DNA from: Rouxiella sp. WC2420
GTDB taxonomy: Bacteria > Pseudomonadota > Gammaproteobacteria > Enterobacterales > Enterobacteriaceae
DNA: 64,000 bases
Direction of reading: 5' to 3'
NCBI RefSeq assembly: GCF_041200025.1
Contig: NZ_CP165628.1
Coordinates: 5,084,001-5,148,000 of the forward strand
This document shows, in pieces, positions 48,511-57,263 of the stretch; the stretch's first letter is position 1; the number at the start of each line of letters is the position of its first letter. A program made the position numbers and the translations under genes. The notes below the pieces were generated by a model. That model searched no databases, was not told the origin of the DNA, and was given only the letters and a program-made list of their open reading frames with translations.

Positions 48511-49257
48511 ATGGCTGAATGGGTAACAGGTAAAGTAGCGAGGGTGGAGCACTGGACAGAAAGTTTGTTCAGCATCGTGATTAATGCGCCAATCAATGAC
48601 TTTGCCGCCGGGCAGTACGCCAAACTCTCGTTGGAAATAAACGGTGAACGCGTGACGCGCGCTTACTCTTTTGTGAACGCTCCGAGCAATAACGATCTCG
48701 AGTTTTATCTGGTGACGGTCCCCGAAGGCAAACTCAGCCCTCTGGTGCATGACATGCAGCCGGGCGCGGAAATCATGGTCACCAAAGAATCGCAGGGCTT
48801 TTTCGTCATCGACGAGATCCCCGAGTGTGAAAACCTGTGGATGCTGGCGACCGGCACGGCGATTGGCCCGTTTCTGTCTATCCTGCAGGAAGGCAAGGGG
48901 CTCGAACGGTTCAAAAACATCGTATTGGTTCATGCGGCGCGTTTTTCACGTGATTTAAGCTATCTGCCACAGATGCAGCAGTTGCAACAGCGTTACAATG
49001 GCAAATTACACATTCAAACGGTGGTAAGCCGTGAGGAGACGCCAGGCTCGTTGACTGGCCGCGTGCCTGCGCTGATTGAAGATGGTTCACTGGAAAGCGC
49101 GGTTGGCCTGAGAATGGAAGCTCACGACAGCCACATCATGCTGTGTGGCAATCCACAAATGGTTCGCGACACCCAACAGGTGCTCAAAGACAGCCGCGAG
49201 ATGCGCAAACATCTGCGTAGAAAACCTGGTCACATGACCAGCGAGCACTACTGGTAA
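48511..49257 (+). CDS. fpr: Ferredoxin/flavodoxin-NADP+ reductase Fpr
   Basis: A 248-residue FAD flavoprotein (E. coli 248). The FAD-binding motif is RAYSFVNAP (about 50-58), the NADP-binding motif is ATGTAIGPFLSIL (about 113-125) and the C-terminus is TSEHYW with the aromatic residue that stacks on the flavin. It reduces flavodoxin and ferredoxin and is SoxRS-induced in E. coli. GGAGAG precedes the ATG. yiiQ follows 3 bp after the stop, suggesting one transcript. Confidence 0.96.
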   Translation: MAEWVTGKVARVEHWTESLFSIVINAPINDFAAGQYAKLSLEINGERVTRAYSFVNAPSNNDLEFYLVTVPEGKLSPLVHDMQPGAEIMVTKESQGFFVIDEIPECENLWMLATGTAIGPFLSILQEGKGLERFKNIVLVHAARFSRDLSYLPQMQQLQQRYNGKLHIQTVVSREETPGSLTGRVPALIEDGSLESAVGLRMEAHDSHIMLCGNPQMVRDTQQVLKDSREMRKHLRRKPGHMTSEHYW

Positions 49258-49260
49258 CTC

Positions 49261-49875
49261 ATGCTAAACACTATGAAAATCGCTATCCCCCTTCGCCTGG
49301 TCTCGACGTTGCTATTTTTGACCCTAGGCTGCGGGATGGCCTTTGCGGATCCGCCGCCCGATAACCAGGCCAGAGAAGATGTGCCTCGGGCGCCCTATCT
49401 AATGCCGGGAGCACCCACGTTTGAACAGACGTTGGTAAATTTCCGTGAAAAATACAACATCGCCAACCCGACGCAGCAAATCGGGGAGTTCCGCGCAATA
49501 CCTGACAAGCCCGATGCCGTCTTGCTGACCCGCGCCGCCAGTAAAATTAACGAAGACCTCTACGCCTCCACGGCGTTAGAGAAAGGCACGGGAAAAATCA
49601 AAAGCATGCAGATCACTTACATGCCGATCCAGGGTCCCGATGAAAAGGCCGCGCATGCCACAGCGATTAGCTACATGGCGAACGTTATCCGTGAATTCGA
49701 CCCAACGCTTTCGGTCGATCAGAGCGTCGCGAAGGTCAATAGCCTGATCGATAAAGGTAAGGGCATGCAGTTCTATCAACAGCAGGTTGGTGCAGTGCGC
49801 TATGTAATTTCCGACAATGGCGAGAAAGGCCTGACCCTCGCCGTCGAGCCGGTAAAACTGTCACTGGCGAACTAA
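49261..49875 (+). CDS. yiiQ: DUF1454 family periplasmic protein YiiQ
   Basis: A 204-residue exported protein of unknown function (E. coli YiiQ 199). The signal peptide is about residues 1-29 (hydrophobic LVSTLLFLTLGCGMAFA). Conserved blocks are LTRAASKINEDLYASTALEKG and the C-terminal ADNGEKGL-type block, here SDNGEKGLTLAVEPVKL. The ATG at 49261 gives a longer n-region; an ATG at 49273 is possible. The TAA at 49873-49875 abuts the start of a tandem ERIC-like array, so its mRNA 3' end must run into repeats. Confidence 0.88.
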   Translation: MLNTMKIAIPLRLVSTLLFLTLGCGMAFADPPPDNQAREDVPRAPYLMPGAPTFEQTLVNFREKYNIANPTQQIGEFRAIPDKPDAVLLTRAASKINEDLYASTALEKGTGKIKSMQITYMPIQGPDEKAAHATAISYMANVIREFDPTLSVDQSVAKVNSLIDKGKGMQFYQQQVGAVRYVISDNGEKGLTLAVEPVKLSLAN

Positions 49876-50309
49876 CAAAGTTGTGGCTGCAAATACCGCG
49901 AAATCAACCAGATGCAATCCCTAAGTAGTTGACGTCACAACGAGGCGGCAAACGCACGAATCCCGATGAGCTGACACCGGTCAGTGATTCGGGTGAGTAA
50001 GAGAAGCCAACAAAGTTGTGGCTGCAAATACGACGGGATCAACCAGATGCAATCCCTAAGTAGTTGACGTCACAACGAGGCGGCAAACGCACGAATCCCG
50101 ATGAGCTGACACTGGTCAGTGATTCGGGTGAGTAAGAGAAGCCAACAAAGTTGTGGCTGCAAATACAGCGAAATCAACCAGATGCAATCCCAAAGTAGTT
50201 GACGTCACAACGAGGCGGCAAACACACGAATCCCGATGAGCTGACACCGGTCAGTGATTCGGGTGAGTAAGGGAAGCCAACAAAGTTGTGGCTGCAAATA
50301 CGACGGGAT
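49874..50309. repeat. Tandem ERIC-like array, period 135 bp, three units plus partial
   Basis: Units begin at 49874, 50009 and 50144, with a partial fourth at 50279-50309. Each unit is an ERIC tail (AACAAAGTTGTGGCTGCAAA), a linker (CAACCAGATGCAATCC), a left end (TAGTTGACGTCACAACGAGG) and a core (GAATCCCGATGAGCTGACAC to CAGTGATTCGGGTGAG). Units differ by a few bases: units 1 and 3 read CGCGAAATC or AGCGAAATC after the tail, while units 2 and 4 read GACGGGAT. The array therefore starts and ends in a tail. Its subtype differs from the array at 43701. Confidence 0.9.
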
Positions 50310-50423
50310 TATGACGAAAAGCAAAGCCTTTGGGCCTGATCATCTCTATACTGTTGTGCAGTTAATCTGCCTTTTCGGCAGAAATTTTAATCGACACTCG
50401 CGTCCCCTTATGGAGGAAATAAA
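50310..50423 (+). other. tpiA promoter region
   Basis: About 114 bp of non-repeat sequence between the ERIC array and tpiA. TGGAGGAAAT gives tpiA a strong ribosome site. The promoter is probably here, but no clear -35/-10 pair stands out. Confidence 0.4.
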
Positions 50424-51194
50424 ATGCGACATCCATTAGTGATGGGTAACTGGAAACTGAACGGAAGCACACATTTAGTTAACGAACTGATTGCCGCTCT
50501 GCGTACCGAGTTGAGCACCGTTGAAGGCTGTGGCGTAGCTATCGCACCGCCTGAAGTTTACCTGTCACAGGCTAAACACGCGCTGTCCGGTAGCCGTATC
50601 GCGCTGGGCGCACAGAACGTTGACACTAACCTGTCAGGCGCGTTCACTGGTGAAATTTCTGCCGACATGCTGAAAGATATTGGTGCTCAATACATCATTA
50701 TCGGCCATTCAGAGCGTCGTACTTACCATAAAGAAAGCGACGAATTTATTGCCAAGAAATTCGGCGTATTGAAAGAAGCGGGTCTGATCCCAGTGCTGTG
50801 TATCGGTGAAACCGATGCAGAAAACGAAGCCGGACAAACTCAAGCCGTATGTGCCAAACAACTGGACGCCGTGCTGTCTACTCTGGGCGCGAAAGCGTTC
50901 GAAGGCACGGTTATCGCCTACGAACCTGTCTGGGCTATCGGTACCGGCAAATCTGCTACTCCAGCGCAGGCTCAGGCAGTTCACAAATTCATTCGTGATC
51001 ACATTGCCAAGCAAGATGCCGCGGTTGCTGAACAAGTTATCATCCAGTACGGCGGTTCTGTAAACGCTGGCAATGCTGCTGAACTGTTCACCCAGCCAGA
51101 CATCGACGGTGCACTGGTTGGCGGCGCTTCCCTGAAAGCCGACGCCTTCGCCGTTATCGTTAAAGCCGCAGCCGAAGCGAAAGCCAAAGCCTGA
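50424..51194 (+). CDS. tpiA: Triosephosphate isomerase TpiA
   Basis: A 256-residue TIM-barrel enzyme (E. coli 255) that interconverts dihydroxyacetone phosphate and glyceraldehyde-3-phosphate. Catalytic residues lie in MGNWKLNG (lysine), IGHSERR (histidine) and [16 protein letters not shown] (glutamate and the flexible loop). GGAGG precedes the ATG. It follows yiiQ as in E. coli, apart from the inserted repeats; the E. coli neighbour cdh is missing. Confidence 0.97.
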   Translation: MRHPLVMGNWKLNGSTHLVNELIAALRTELSTVEGCGVAIAPPEVYLSQAKHALSGSRIALGAQNVDTNLSGAFTGEISADMLKDIGAQYIIIGHSERRTYHKESDEFIAKKFGVLKEAGLIPVLCIGETDAENEAGQTQAVCAKQLDAVLSTLGAKAFEGTVIAYEPVWAIGTGKSATPAQAQAVHKFIRDHIAKQDAAVAEQVIIQYGGSVNAGNAAELFTQPDIDGALVGGASLKADAFAVIVKAAAEAKAKA

Positions 51195-51214
51195 TTGCCG
51201 AAACCTTGATAGTA

Positions 51215-51240
51215 AAAACCCCGCATTGCGGGGTTTTTTT
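51215..51240. terminator. Bidirectional terminator between tpiA and sbp
   Basis: AAAAACCCCGC (51215-51225), 3-nt loop, GCGGGGTTTTTT (51229-51240). It lies between convergent genes and is symmetrical. Confidence 0.9.
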
Positions 51241-51263
51241 GCTTCTAAAAAGTCAGTTCCTGC

Positions 51264-52253
51264 TTAACGTTTGTTTACCTGATCGTAGATGCCACCGTTA
51301 GCAAAGTGATCTTTCTGCGCAGCGGTCCAGCCACCTGCAATTTGTTGAACAGTATAGAGTTTTATTGCCGGGAACTGCTTGGCAAACTGTTTCGCCACTT
51401 CGGGGTCACGAGGACGATAGTAGTTACGAGCGGCGACAGTCTGACCTTCTGGCGAATACAGATATTTCAGATAGGCAGTGGCAACATCGCGGGTTCCGCG
51501 CTTATCGGCCACTTTATCTACGACAGAAACGCTTGGTTCAGCCAGGATTGACTCACTTGGATAGACCACTTCAAACTTGCCCTTGCCCAGTTTTTGATCG
51601 GCAAGAATCGCATCGTTTTCCCATGAAATCAGCACATCGCCAATGCCACGCTCTACGAAAGTGTTGGTTGCACCGCGTGCGCCAGAATCCTGAACTTCAA
51701 CGTTTTTAAACAGAGCGCGAAGGAAATCGGTCGCCTTGGCTTTGTCGTTATTGTTGTGATGCAGCGCGTAACCCCAGGCTGCAAGATAGTTCCAGCGAGC
51801 GCCACCTGAGGTTTTCGGGTTTGGTGTAATCACTGACACACCCGGTTTGATCAAATCATTCCAGTCGTGAATACCTTTTGGGTTGCCTTTGCGCACCAGG
51901 AACACGATGGTAGAAGTGTAAGGTGCAGAGTTGTCCGGTAAGCGGGTTTCCCAGTCCTTGTTGATGCGACCACGATCGGCAATGGCATCAACGTCCGATT
52001 GCAGCGCAAGGGTCACTACATCGGCATCGATGCCATTAATGACAGACGTTGCCTGAGAACCTGAACCGCCATGTGATTGACGAATTGTCACTTTATCGCC
52101 AGTTTTCGCCAACCAGTATTTGCTGAATACCTGGTTATAATCCTGATAGAGTTCACGCGTTGGGTCATAGGAAACGTTCAAAATCTGGATATCTTTAGCC
52201 ATGGCACCCGCTGTGACCAACAGTAATGCCAGCCCTACTCCCAATTTACGCAT
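51264..52253 (-). CDS. sbp: Periplasmic sulfate-binding protein Sbp
   Basis: A 329-residue binding protein (E. coli 329) for the CysTWA sulfate/thiosulfate ABC transporter. The signal peptide covers residues 1-19 (MRKLGVGLALLLVTAGAMA, cut before KDIQ). Conserved blocks are SYDPTRELYQDYN, RQSHGGSGSQA (sulfate contacts) and GGARWNYLAAWGYA. GGGAG precedes the ATG. CysB control would be expected by analogy; I did not identify a CysB site. Confidence 0.95.
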   Translation of the reverse strand: MRKLGVGLALLLVTAGAMAKDIQILNVSYDPTRELYQDYNQVFSKYWLAKTGDKVTIRQSHGGSGSQATSVINGIDADVVTLALQSDVDAIADRGRINKDWETRLPDNSAPYTSTIVFLVRKGNPKGIHDWNDLIKPGVSVITPNPKTSGGARWNYLAAWGYALHHNNNDKAKATDFLRALFKNVEVQDSGARGATNTFVERGIGDVLISWENDAILADQKLGKGKFEVVYPSESILAEPSVSVVDKVADKRGTRDVATAYLKYLYSPEGQTVAARNYYRPRDPEVAKQFAKQFPAIKLYTVQQIAGGWTAAQKDHFANGGIYDQVNKR

Positions 52254-52387
52254 CGCGCTTCTCCCAGAGAATTTTATAGTTGCATAGGTTTTTTAATCAG
52301 AGTGTTAAAGCCTGCCAGAGAAAAAGAAAACAATTAAAGAATTAAAAATTTATTTCTATTCCATTTGGAAATATACGAAATTGGGTC

Positions 52388-52416
52388 AAAAAAAAGCCTC
52401 CATAAATGAAGGCTTT
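52388..52416 (-). terminator. Terminator of pfkA
   Basis: Minus strand AAAGCCTTCAT / ATGGAGGCTTT, a stem with one mismatch, followed by a run of eight T (plus-strand A 52388-52395), 20 bp after the pfkA stop. Confidence 0.8.
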
Positions 52417-52433
52417 AGTTTTATTAGTGACAA

Positions 52434-53396
52434 TTAATACAGCTTTTTAGCGGTTTCCCACATTTCTGTCTTGAACGGGCGCTTCATATTTTCGATTGCG
52501 TCGATGATATCGTGATGCACCAATTTTTCGTTTTGTACACCGACGCAGCGACCGCCATAGCCCTGCAACAGCAGCTCGATAGAATACGCGCCCATGCGTG
52601 AAGCCAGAATACGGTCAAAGGCGCAAGGCGCTCCGCCGCGTTGAATATGGCCCAAAACGGTCGCGCGAGTTTCGCGTTTGGTTTCGGTTTCAATATGACG
52701 CGCCAGATCAGCGATATCACAGATGTGTTCGGTGATGGCAACGATGGCGTGTTTCTTCCCTTTAGCGATACCGGCTCGGATCTCTTCGACCAAGTCGTCA
52801 CGGTTGAACTCAACTTCAGGGATCACGATAAATTCACAGCCACCAGCAATTGCCGCTGACAGAGTCAAATCACCGCAGTAGCGGCCCATGACTTCAACGA
52901 TAGAAATACGCTGATGAGAAGATGAAGTGTCGCGTAGACGGTCAATGGCTTCGACCACAGTCTCTAGCGCGGTAAAATAGCCGATAGTGTAATCAGTACC
53001 TGCTACGTCATTATCGATGGTGCCAGGCAGGCCGATGCAGGGAAAACCCATTTCGGTGAGGCGTTTCGCGCCCATATACGAACCGTCGCCGCCGATGACC
53101 ACTAGTGCATCGATACCGCGGTTTTTCATGTTCTCGATGGCTTTGGCCCGCACTGCTTCGTCGCGAAATTCAGGGAAACGCGCTGAACCCAGGAAGGTGC
53201 CGCCGCGATTAATCACATCTGAAACGCTGTAGCGGTCAAGCTGCTTCATGCGATCTTCATAGAGTCCAAGGTAGCCGTCGTAAACACCAAAGACCTCAAG
53301 GCCCTCGGTAAGTGCTGCGCGAACAACGCCGCGTATCGCCGCATTCATGCCGGGGGCGTCGCCACCACTTGTCAGTACACCGATTTTTTTGATCAT
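52434..53396 (-). CDS. pfkA: 6-phosphofructokinase PfkA
   Basis: A 320-residue ATP-dependent phosphofructokinase (E. coli 320), the committed step of glycolysis. ATP-binding [14 protein letters not shown] (9-22), GGDGSY, catalytic [12 protein letters not shown] and allosteric-site residues are as in the E. coli enzyme. AGAGG precedes the ATG. In E. coli fieF lies between pfkA and cpxP; here that gap is empty. Confidence 0.97.
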   Translation of the reverse strand: MIKKIGVLTSGGDAPGMNAAIRGVVRAALTEGLEVFGVYDGYLGLYEDRMKQLDRYSVSDVINRGGTFLGSARFPEFRDEAVRAKAIENMKNRGIDALVVIGGDGSYMGAKRLTEMGFPCIGLPGTIDNDVAGTDYTIGYFTALETVVEAIDRLRDTSSSHQRISIVEVMGRYCGDLTLSAAIAGGCEFIVIPEVEFNRDDLVEEIRAGIAKGKKHAIVAITEHICDIADLARHIETETKRETRATVLGHIQRGGAPCAFDRILASRMGAYSIELLLQGYGGRCVGVQNEKLVHHDIIDAIENMKRPFKTEMWETAKKLY

Positions 53397-53768
53397 GACT
53401 ACCTCTGAACTTTTAGATGCAATTTCTTAAGAATTCTTGAGCATACCTGCCAAACCGGACCTTTCTGGTCGCATTCCTGGTTCTTCGCTTGGATACTCAA
53501 ATCATATAACAAAATGCTTAAACTGAATTGATGCAGGTCACCTGCACGTCGTAATTCAGCTTTGTTCAATGCAATTTACTTACAGGCTCTGATTATACAA
53601 GGGTCAGGTGACAAACCTTAGATGGAAATTTAAGTTATTCGAGAAAGACCGAGTTTTGTCATCAAATGAGCCGTCTGCCCTAAGGATAGCATTGTTCGCC
53701 ATGACATCTGACTGATAATGCAACAAATCCGTTACATTTCTTAGGGCCGTTATTTTAGACATTTGGGC
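53397..53768. other. pfkA upstream region
   Basis: About 370 bp without an open frame. It holds the pfkA promoter. CTGAATTGATGCAG near 53521 vaguely resembles a Cra (FruR) site but lacks the key TGAAWCG core, so I do not annotate it. There is no trace of fieF. Confidence 0.4.
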
Positions 53769-53827
53769 AAAAAAAAGCCCCACCTTTCGGTGGGGTAAGA
53801 CAGGGATGGTGTCTATGGCAAGGAAAA
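53769..53827 (-). ncRNA. cpxQ: CpxQ small RNA (3' end of cpxP mRNA)
   Basis: Minus strand from TTTTCCTTGCCATAGACACC through ATCCCTGTCTTA to a hairpin CCCCACC / GGTGGGG (53778-53795) with GAAA loop and a run of eight T. The unpaired 5' part is almost identical to E. coli CpxQ, an Hfq-dependent RNA released from the cpxP 3' UTR by RNase E that represses envelope-protein mRNAs. The hairpin is also the cpxP terminator. The 5' end is set by analogy with E. coli. Confidence 0.9.
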
Positions 53828-53877
53828 GATGTGATTTGCTTTTACAACTTACTGCTTACTAATGTTGACTCGTACTA

Positions 53878-54390
53878 CTACTCTGTACTGCTTGCGCGCT
53901 TCTGGATACTTGTAGGCTGTTGATCAGAAGAAGGTTGGACGCCGGAAATCTGCGCGGCGAGAAGCTGCATACGTTGCTCGTGCTTCTGGTTTAAAACCTC
54001 TTTTTGCTCAGGAGTGAGTAGATTAAACATCAGGTTACGGATACGGGCCATTTCTACCTGGCGATTGACCTGCTCCTGCGCTATTTTTTCTGCCAGCGAT
54101 CTTACAGCGGCCTGGTCAAAATTCTTGGCGGTTACCAGCTCATGCATGGTATCCATTTGCTTCAAATCTATTTGCGGTGAATCTTTGCGAGCCTGATGCA
54201 TAAGATCACGCATTTGCTGGCGTTGCTGTTCGGTTAAATTAATTCCGTCGAACATCGTGTTACGCCTATCCAACATATTGCCATCATGAGCTAAAGTATC
54301 TGCAGGCAAAGATTTAGCGCTTTCTGCCAACACTACACTTGAACTAAGTGAGAGCATTGAGGCCATAATCATTGCAGCTACCTTACACAT
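53878..54390 (-). CDS. cpxP: Periplasmic Cpx adaptor CpxP
   Basis: A 170-residue periplasmic protein that inhibits the sensor CpxA and delivers misfolded proteins for degradation. The signal peptide is about 1-22 (cut after VVLA). Two LTxxQ-type motifs, [10 protein letters not shown] and [10 protein letters not shown], define the Spy/CpxP family. ATG 54390 has AGGAG at 6 nt; a GTG lies just before it. The C-terminal tail ([19 protein letters not shown]) is variable. Divergent from cpxRA, with a CpxR box in between. Confidence 0.93.
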   Translation of the reverse strand: MCKVAAMIMASMLSLSSSVVLAESAKSLPADTLAHDGNMLDRRNTMFDGINLTEQQRQQMRDLMHQARKDSPQIDLKQMDTMHELVTAKNFDQAAVRSLAEKIAQEQVNRQVEMARIRNLMFNLLTPEQKEVLNQKHEQRMQLLAAQISGVQPSSDQQPTSIQKRASSTE

Positions 54391-54472
54391 CACGAACTCC
54401 TATATATTTTCGCACTGAGCGAATCATTGAAAAGCAGTCTAACCCTGGAGCTGCAAACTAGCGTCAGTGCTT

Positions 54473-54487
54473 GTAAAACTACGTAAA
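54473..54487. promoter_or_regulatory. CpxR binding box
   Basis: GTAAA-N5-GTAAA (GTAAAACTACGTAAA), an exact match to the CpxR consensus, between cpxP and cpxR. It would activate cpxP strongly and autoregulate cpxRA, as in E. coli. Confidence 0.9.
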
Positions 54488-54539
54488 GTCATGGAATAGC
54501 GGCAATTGATGACGTATTTTGCGTCTAGAGGTAAATACA

Positions 54540-55241
54540 ATGAATAAAATTTTGTTAGTTGATGACGATCGTGAACTGACTTCACTTTTGAAAGAATTGT
54601 TAGAAATCGAAGGATTTAGCGTTGTGGTTGCCTACGACGGCGAGCAGGCGCTGGAGAAGCTCGACAGCAGCATCGGGCTTTTACTGCTCGATGTCATGAT
54701 GCCGAAGAAAAACGGCATTGAGACATTAAAAGAACTGCGCCAGCGTCATCAAACGCCGGTAATCATGTTAACAGCCCGTGGAAGCGAGCTGGACAAAGTG
54801 CTGGGCCTCGAACTTGGCGCAGACGACTACTTGCCTAAGCCATTTAACGATCGCGAGCTGGTAGCGCGCATCAGGGCCATGCTGCGCCGCTCAAACTGGA
54901 GCGAGCAACAGCAGGCCGGCGAAACCAACAGTTCACCGACTCTCGAGGTTGATGGTCTTCAGCTTAACCCTGGTCGCCAGGAAGCCAGCTTTGACGGGCA
55001 GCCGCTCGACTTGACCGGCACCGAATTTACCCTGCTGTATCTGTTGGCAAAACACTTAGGCCAAGTGGTTTCACGCGAGCATCTAAGCCAGGAAGTATTG
55101 GGCAAACGCCTGACGCCATTCGACCGCGCCATTGATATGCATATTTCCAACCTGCGCCGCAAACTGCCGGATCGCCAGGATGGACACCCATGGTTTAAAA
55201 CGCTGCGTGGCCGCGGCTATCTGATGGTATCAGCTACATGA
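54540..55241 (+). CDS. cpxR: Response regulator CpxR
   Basis: A 233-residue OmpR-family regulator (E. coli 232) of the envelope stress response. The receiver domain has the acidic pocket VDDDRE (7-12), phosphoacceptor D51 in LLLLDVMMPKKNG and the conserved lysine in YLPKPFNDREL. The C-terminal winged helix contains LTPFDRAIDMHISNLRRKL. ATG 54540 follows AGAGG; the frame is open to 54519. It overlaps cpxA by 4 bp (ATGA). Confidence 0.96.
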   Translation: MNKILLVDDDRELTSLLKELLEIEGFSVVVAYDGEQALEKLDSSIGLLLLDVMMPKKNGIETLKELRQRHQTPVIMLTARGSELDKVLGLELGADDYLPKPFNDRELVARIRAMLRRSNWSEQQQAGETNSSPTLEVDGLQLNPGRQEASFDGQPLDLTGTEFTLLYLLAKHLGQVVSREHLSQEVLGKRLTPFDRAIDMHISNLRRKLPDRQDGHPWFKTLRGRGYLMVSAT

Positions 55242-56608
55242 TCAACAGCCTTACAGCGCGTATTTTTGCCATTTTCTGGTTTACCCTCGCGCTGGTGCTC
55301 ATGTTGGTGTTGATGGTACCCAAGCTCGACTCTCGTCAGTTGACCCCGTTGCTCGACAGTGAACAGCGGCAAGGGCTGATGATTGAACAACACGTTGAAG
55401 CCGAGCTTGCAGGCGATCCGGCGAATGACCTGATGTGGTGGCGCCGACTGTTTCGCGCTATCGACAAATGGGCGCCGCCGGGCCAGCGTTTGCTGCTGGT
55501 CACCAGTGAAGGCCGGGTGATTGGGGCGCAACGCAATGAAATGCAGATTGTGCGTAACTTTATCGGCCAGTCTGACAACTCCGATCGCCCCAAGAAAAAG
55601 AAATACGGTCGCGTAGAGATGGTCGGGCCTTTTGCCGTGCGTGATGGCGAAGATAACTACCAGCTGTACCTTATCCGTCCAGCAGGCAGCGCCCAGTCCG
55701 ACTTTATCAACCTGATGTTTGACCGTCCGCTGCTGCTGCTGATTGTCACCATGTTAATCAGTGCTCCGCTGCTGCTCTGGCTGGCCTGGAGCCTGGCGAA
55801 ACCGGCGCGTCAGTTAAAAAATGCCGCCGACGATGTGGCGCGCGGTAATCTTAAACAGCATCCAGAGCTGGAATCCGGCCCGCAGGAATTTTTGGCTACC
55901 GGTGTCAGCTTTAACCAGATGGTTAGTGCGCTTGAACGTATGATGACCGCGCAACAGCGGCTGATTTCTGATATCTCTCACGAATTACGTACCCCTCTGA
56001 CTCGCTTACAGCTGGCTACGGCGTTATTACGTCGCCGCCACGGAGAAGGCAAAGAGTTGCAGCGTATCGAAATGGAAGCCCAGCGGCTGGACGGCATGAT
56101 CAACGATCTGCTGGTGTTGTCACGCAGTCAGCACAAAAACGAGCTGACACGCGAACAATTGAAAGCCAATGAACTTTGGGCTGATGTCATTGATAACGCA
56201 CAGTTTGAAGCCGAACAAGTTGGCAAGACTCTTGAAGTCACCGCCCCTCCGGGTCCTTGGAGGCTGATTGGTAATCCGAATGCCCTGGACAGCGCGCTGG
56301 AAAACATCGTGCGTAACGCCTTGCGCTATTCACATCAACACATTGCGCTGAATTTCACGGCGGACAGCGATGGCGTCACCATCATGGTCGATGACGATGG
56401 TCCAGGCGTGAGCGAAGAAGATCGCGAACAGATTTTCCGTCCGTTCTACCGTACCGATGAAGCCCGCGATCGCGAGTCTGGCGGTACCGGCCTGGGGCTG
56501 GCAATCGTTGAAACGGCGGTGCAGCAACATCGGGGTTGGGTAAGAGCCGAGGACAGCCCTTTGGGCGGTCTACGTCTGATTATTTGGTTGCCGCTGCAAC
56601 AACGGTGA
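55238..56608 (+). CDS. cpxA: Sensor histidine kinase CpxA
   Basis: A 456-residue inner-membrane kinase/phosphatase (E. coli 457). TM1 is at about 7-28, a periplasmic sensor domain follows, TM2 is at about 163-185 (LLLLIVTMLISAPLLLWLAW), then HAMP. The phosphoacceptor histidine is in SDISHELRTPLTR (about 248), and the ATPase boxes are NIVRNALRYS, DDDGPGV and GGTGLGLAI. It is translationally coupled to cpxR. Confidence 0.96.
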   Translation: MINSLTARIFAIFWFTLALVLMLVLMVPKLDSRQLTPLLDSEQRQGLMIEQHVEAELAGDPANDLMWWRRLFRAIDKWAPPGQRLLLVTSEGRVIGAQRNEMQIVRNFIGQSDNSDRPKKKKYGRVEMVGPFAVRDGEDNYQLYLIRPAGSAQSDFINLMFDRPLLLLIVTMLISAPLLLWLAWSLAKPARQLKNAADDVARGNLKQHPELESGPQEFLATGVSFNQMVSALERMMTAQQRLISDISHELRTPLTRLQLATALLRRRHGEGKELQRIEMEAQRLDGMINDLLVLSRSQHKNELTREQLKANELWADVIDNAQFEAEQVGKTLEVTAPPGPWRLIGNPNALDSALENIVRNALRYSHQHIALNFTADSDGVTIMVDDDGPGVSEEDREQIFRPFYRTDEARDRESGGTGLGLAIVETAVQQHRGWVRAEDSPLGGLRLIIWLPLQQR

Positions 56609-56656
56609 AGATTCTGCTATCCTGCGTCCCTCAAGACTTAGAGGGGCGCGGTCCGC

Positions 56657-57145
56657 ATGCTTAACATTGTTTTATTTGAACCAGAAATCCCACCAAACAC
56701 CGGCAATATTATTCGCCTATGCGCCAACACTGGCTGCCAGCTGCATCTGATTAAACCAATGGGTTTTGCCTGGGATGACAAACGCCTGCGTCGCGCTGGT
56801 CTGGATTATCACGAATTTACCAACATCAAGCATCATGAAAACTATGACGCTTTTTTAGCGAGTGAAGCGCCACAACGCCTGTTTGCTCTGACCACCAAAG
56901 GCACACCGGCACACAGCGCCGTGTCTTATCAGGACAATGACTATTTGCTGTTTGGTCCGGAAAGTCGCGGCCTGCCTGCCACCATTCTCGATAATCTGCC
57001 GCCCGAGCATAAAATCCGCATCCCAATGCAGCCAGACAGCCGCAGCATGAACCTGTCGAACGCCGTTTCTGTAGTGGTATATGAAGCTTGGAGACAACTG
57101 GGCTACCCTGGTGCAGTGATTAAAGAGCTGCCAAAGGAAGCGTAA
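56657..57145 (+). CDS. trmL: tRNA (cytidine/uridine-2'-O-)-methyltransferase TrmL
   Basis: A 162-residue SPOUT-family enzyme (E. coli 157) that methylates the wobble ribose of two leucine tRNAs. The knot motifs are [17 protein letters not shown] (10-26), FGPESRGLP and the C-terminal [18 protein letters not shown]. It lies 48 bp after cpxA and is convergent with cysE, the same order as in E. coli. The tail KELPKEA is variable. Confidence 0.95.
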   Translation: MLNIVLFEPEIPPNTGNIIRLCANTGCQLHLIKPMGFAWDDKRLRRAGLDYHEFTNIKHHENYDAFLASEAPQRLFALTTKGTPAHSAVSYQDNDYLLFGPESRGLPATILDNLPPEHKIRIPMQPDSRSMNLSNAVSVVVYEAWRQLGYPGAVIKELPKEA

Positions 57146-57263
57146 TTCCGCGGGTTGTAGGATATAGGGCTTAAGACAAGACGGGGAAACCAGTCTTGAG
57201 AGAAAAGTATTTACGTTGCTAGTGCAGAACTGAAACGGCATGCGAACACATGCCGCCGAAATA

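Noticed and set aside
53515-53540. Cra (FruR) site upstream of pfkA
   Set aside because: CTGAATTGATGC lacks the central C/G of the TGAAWCG core; too weak to annotate.
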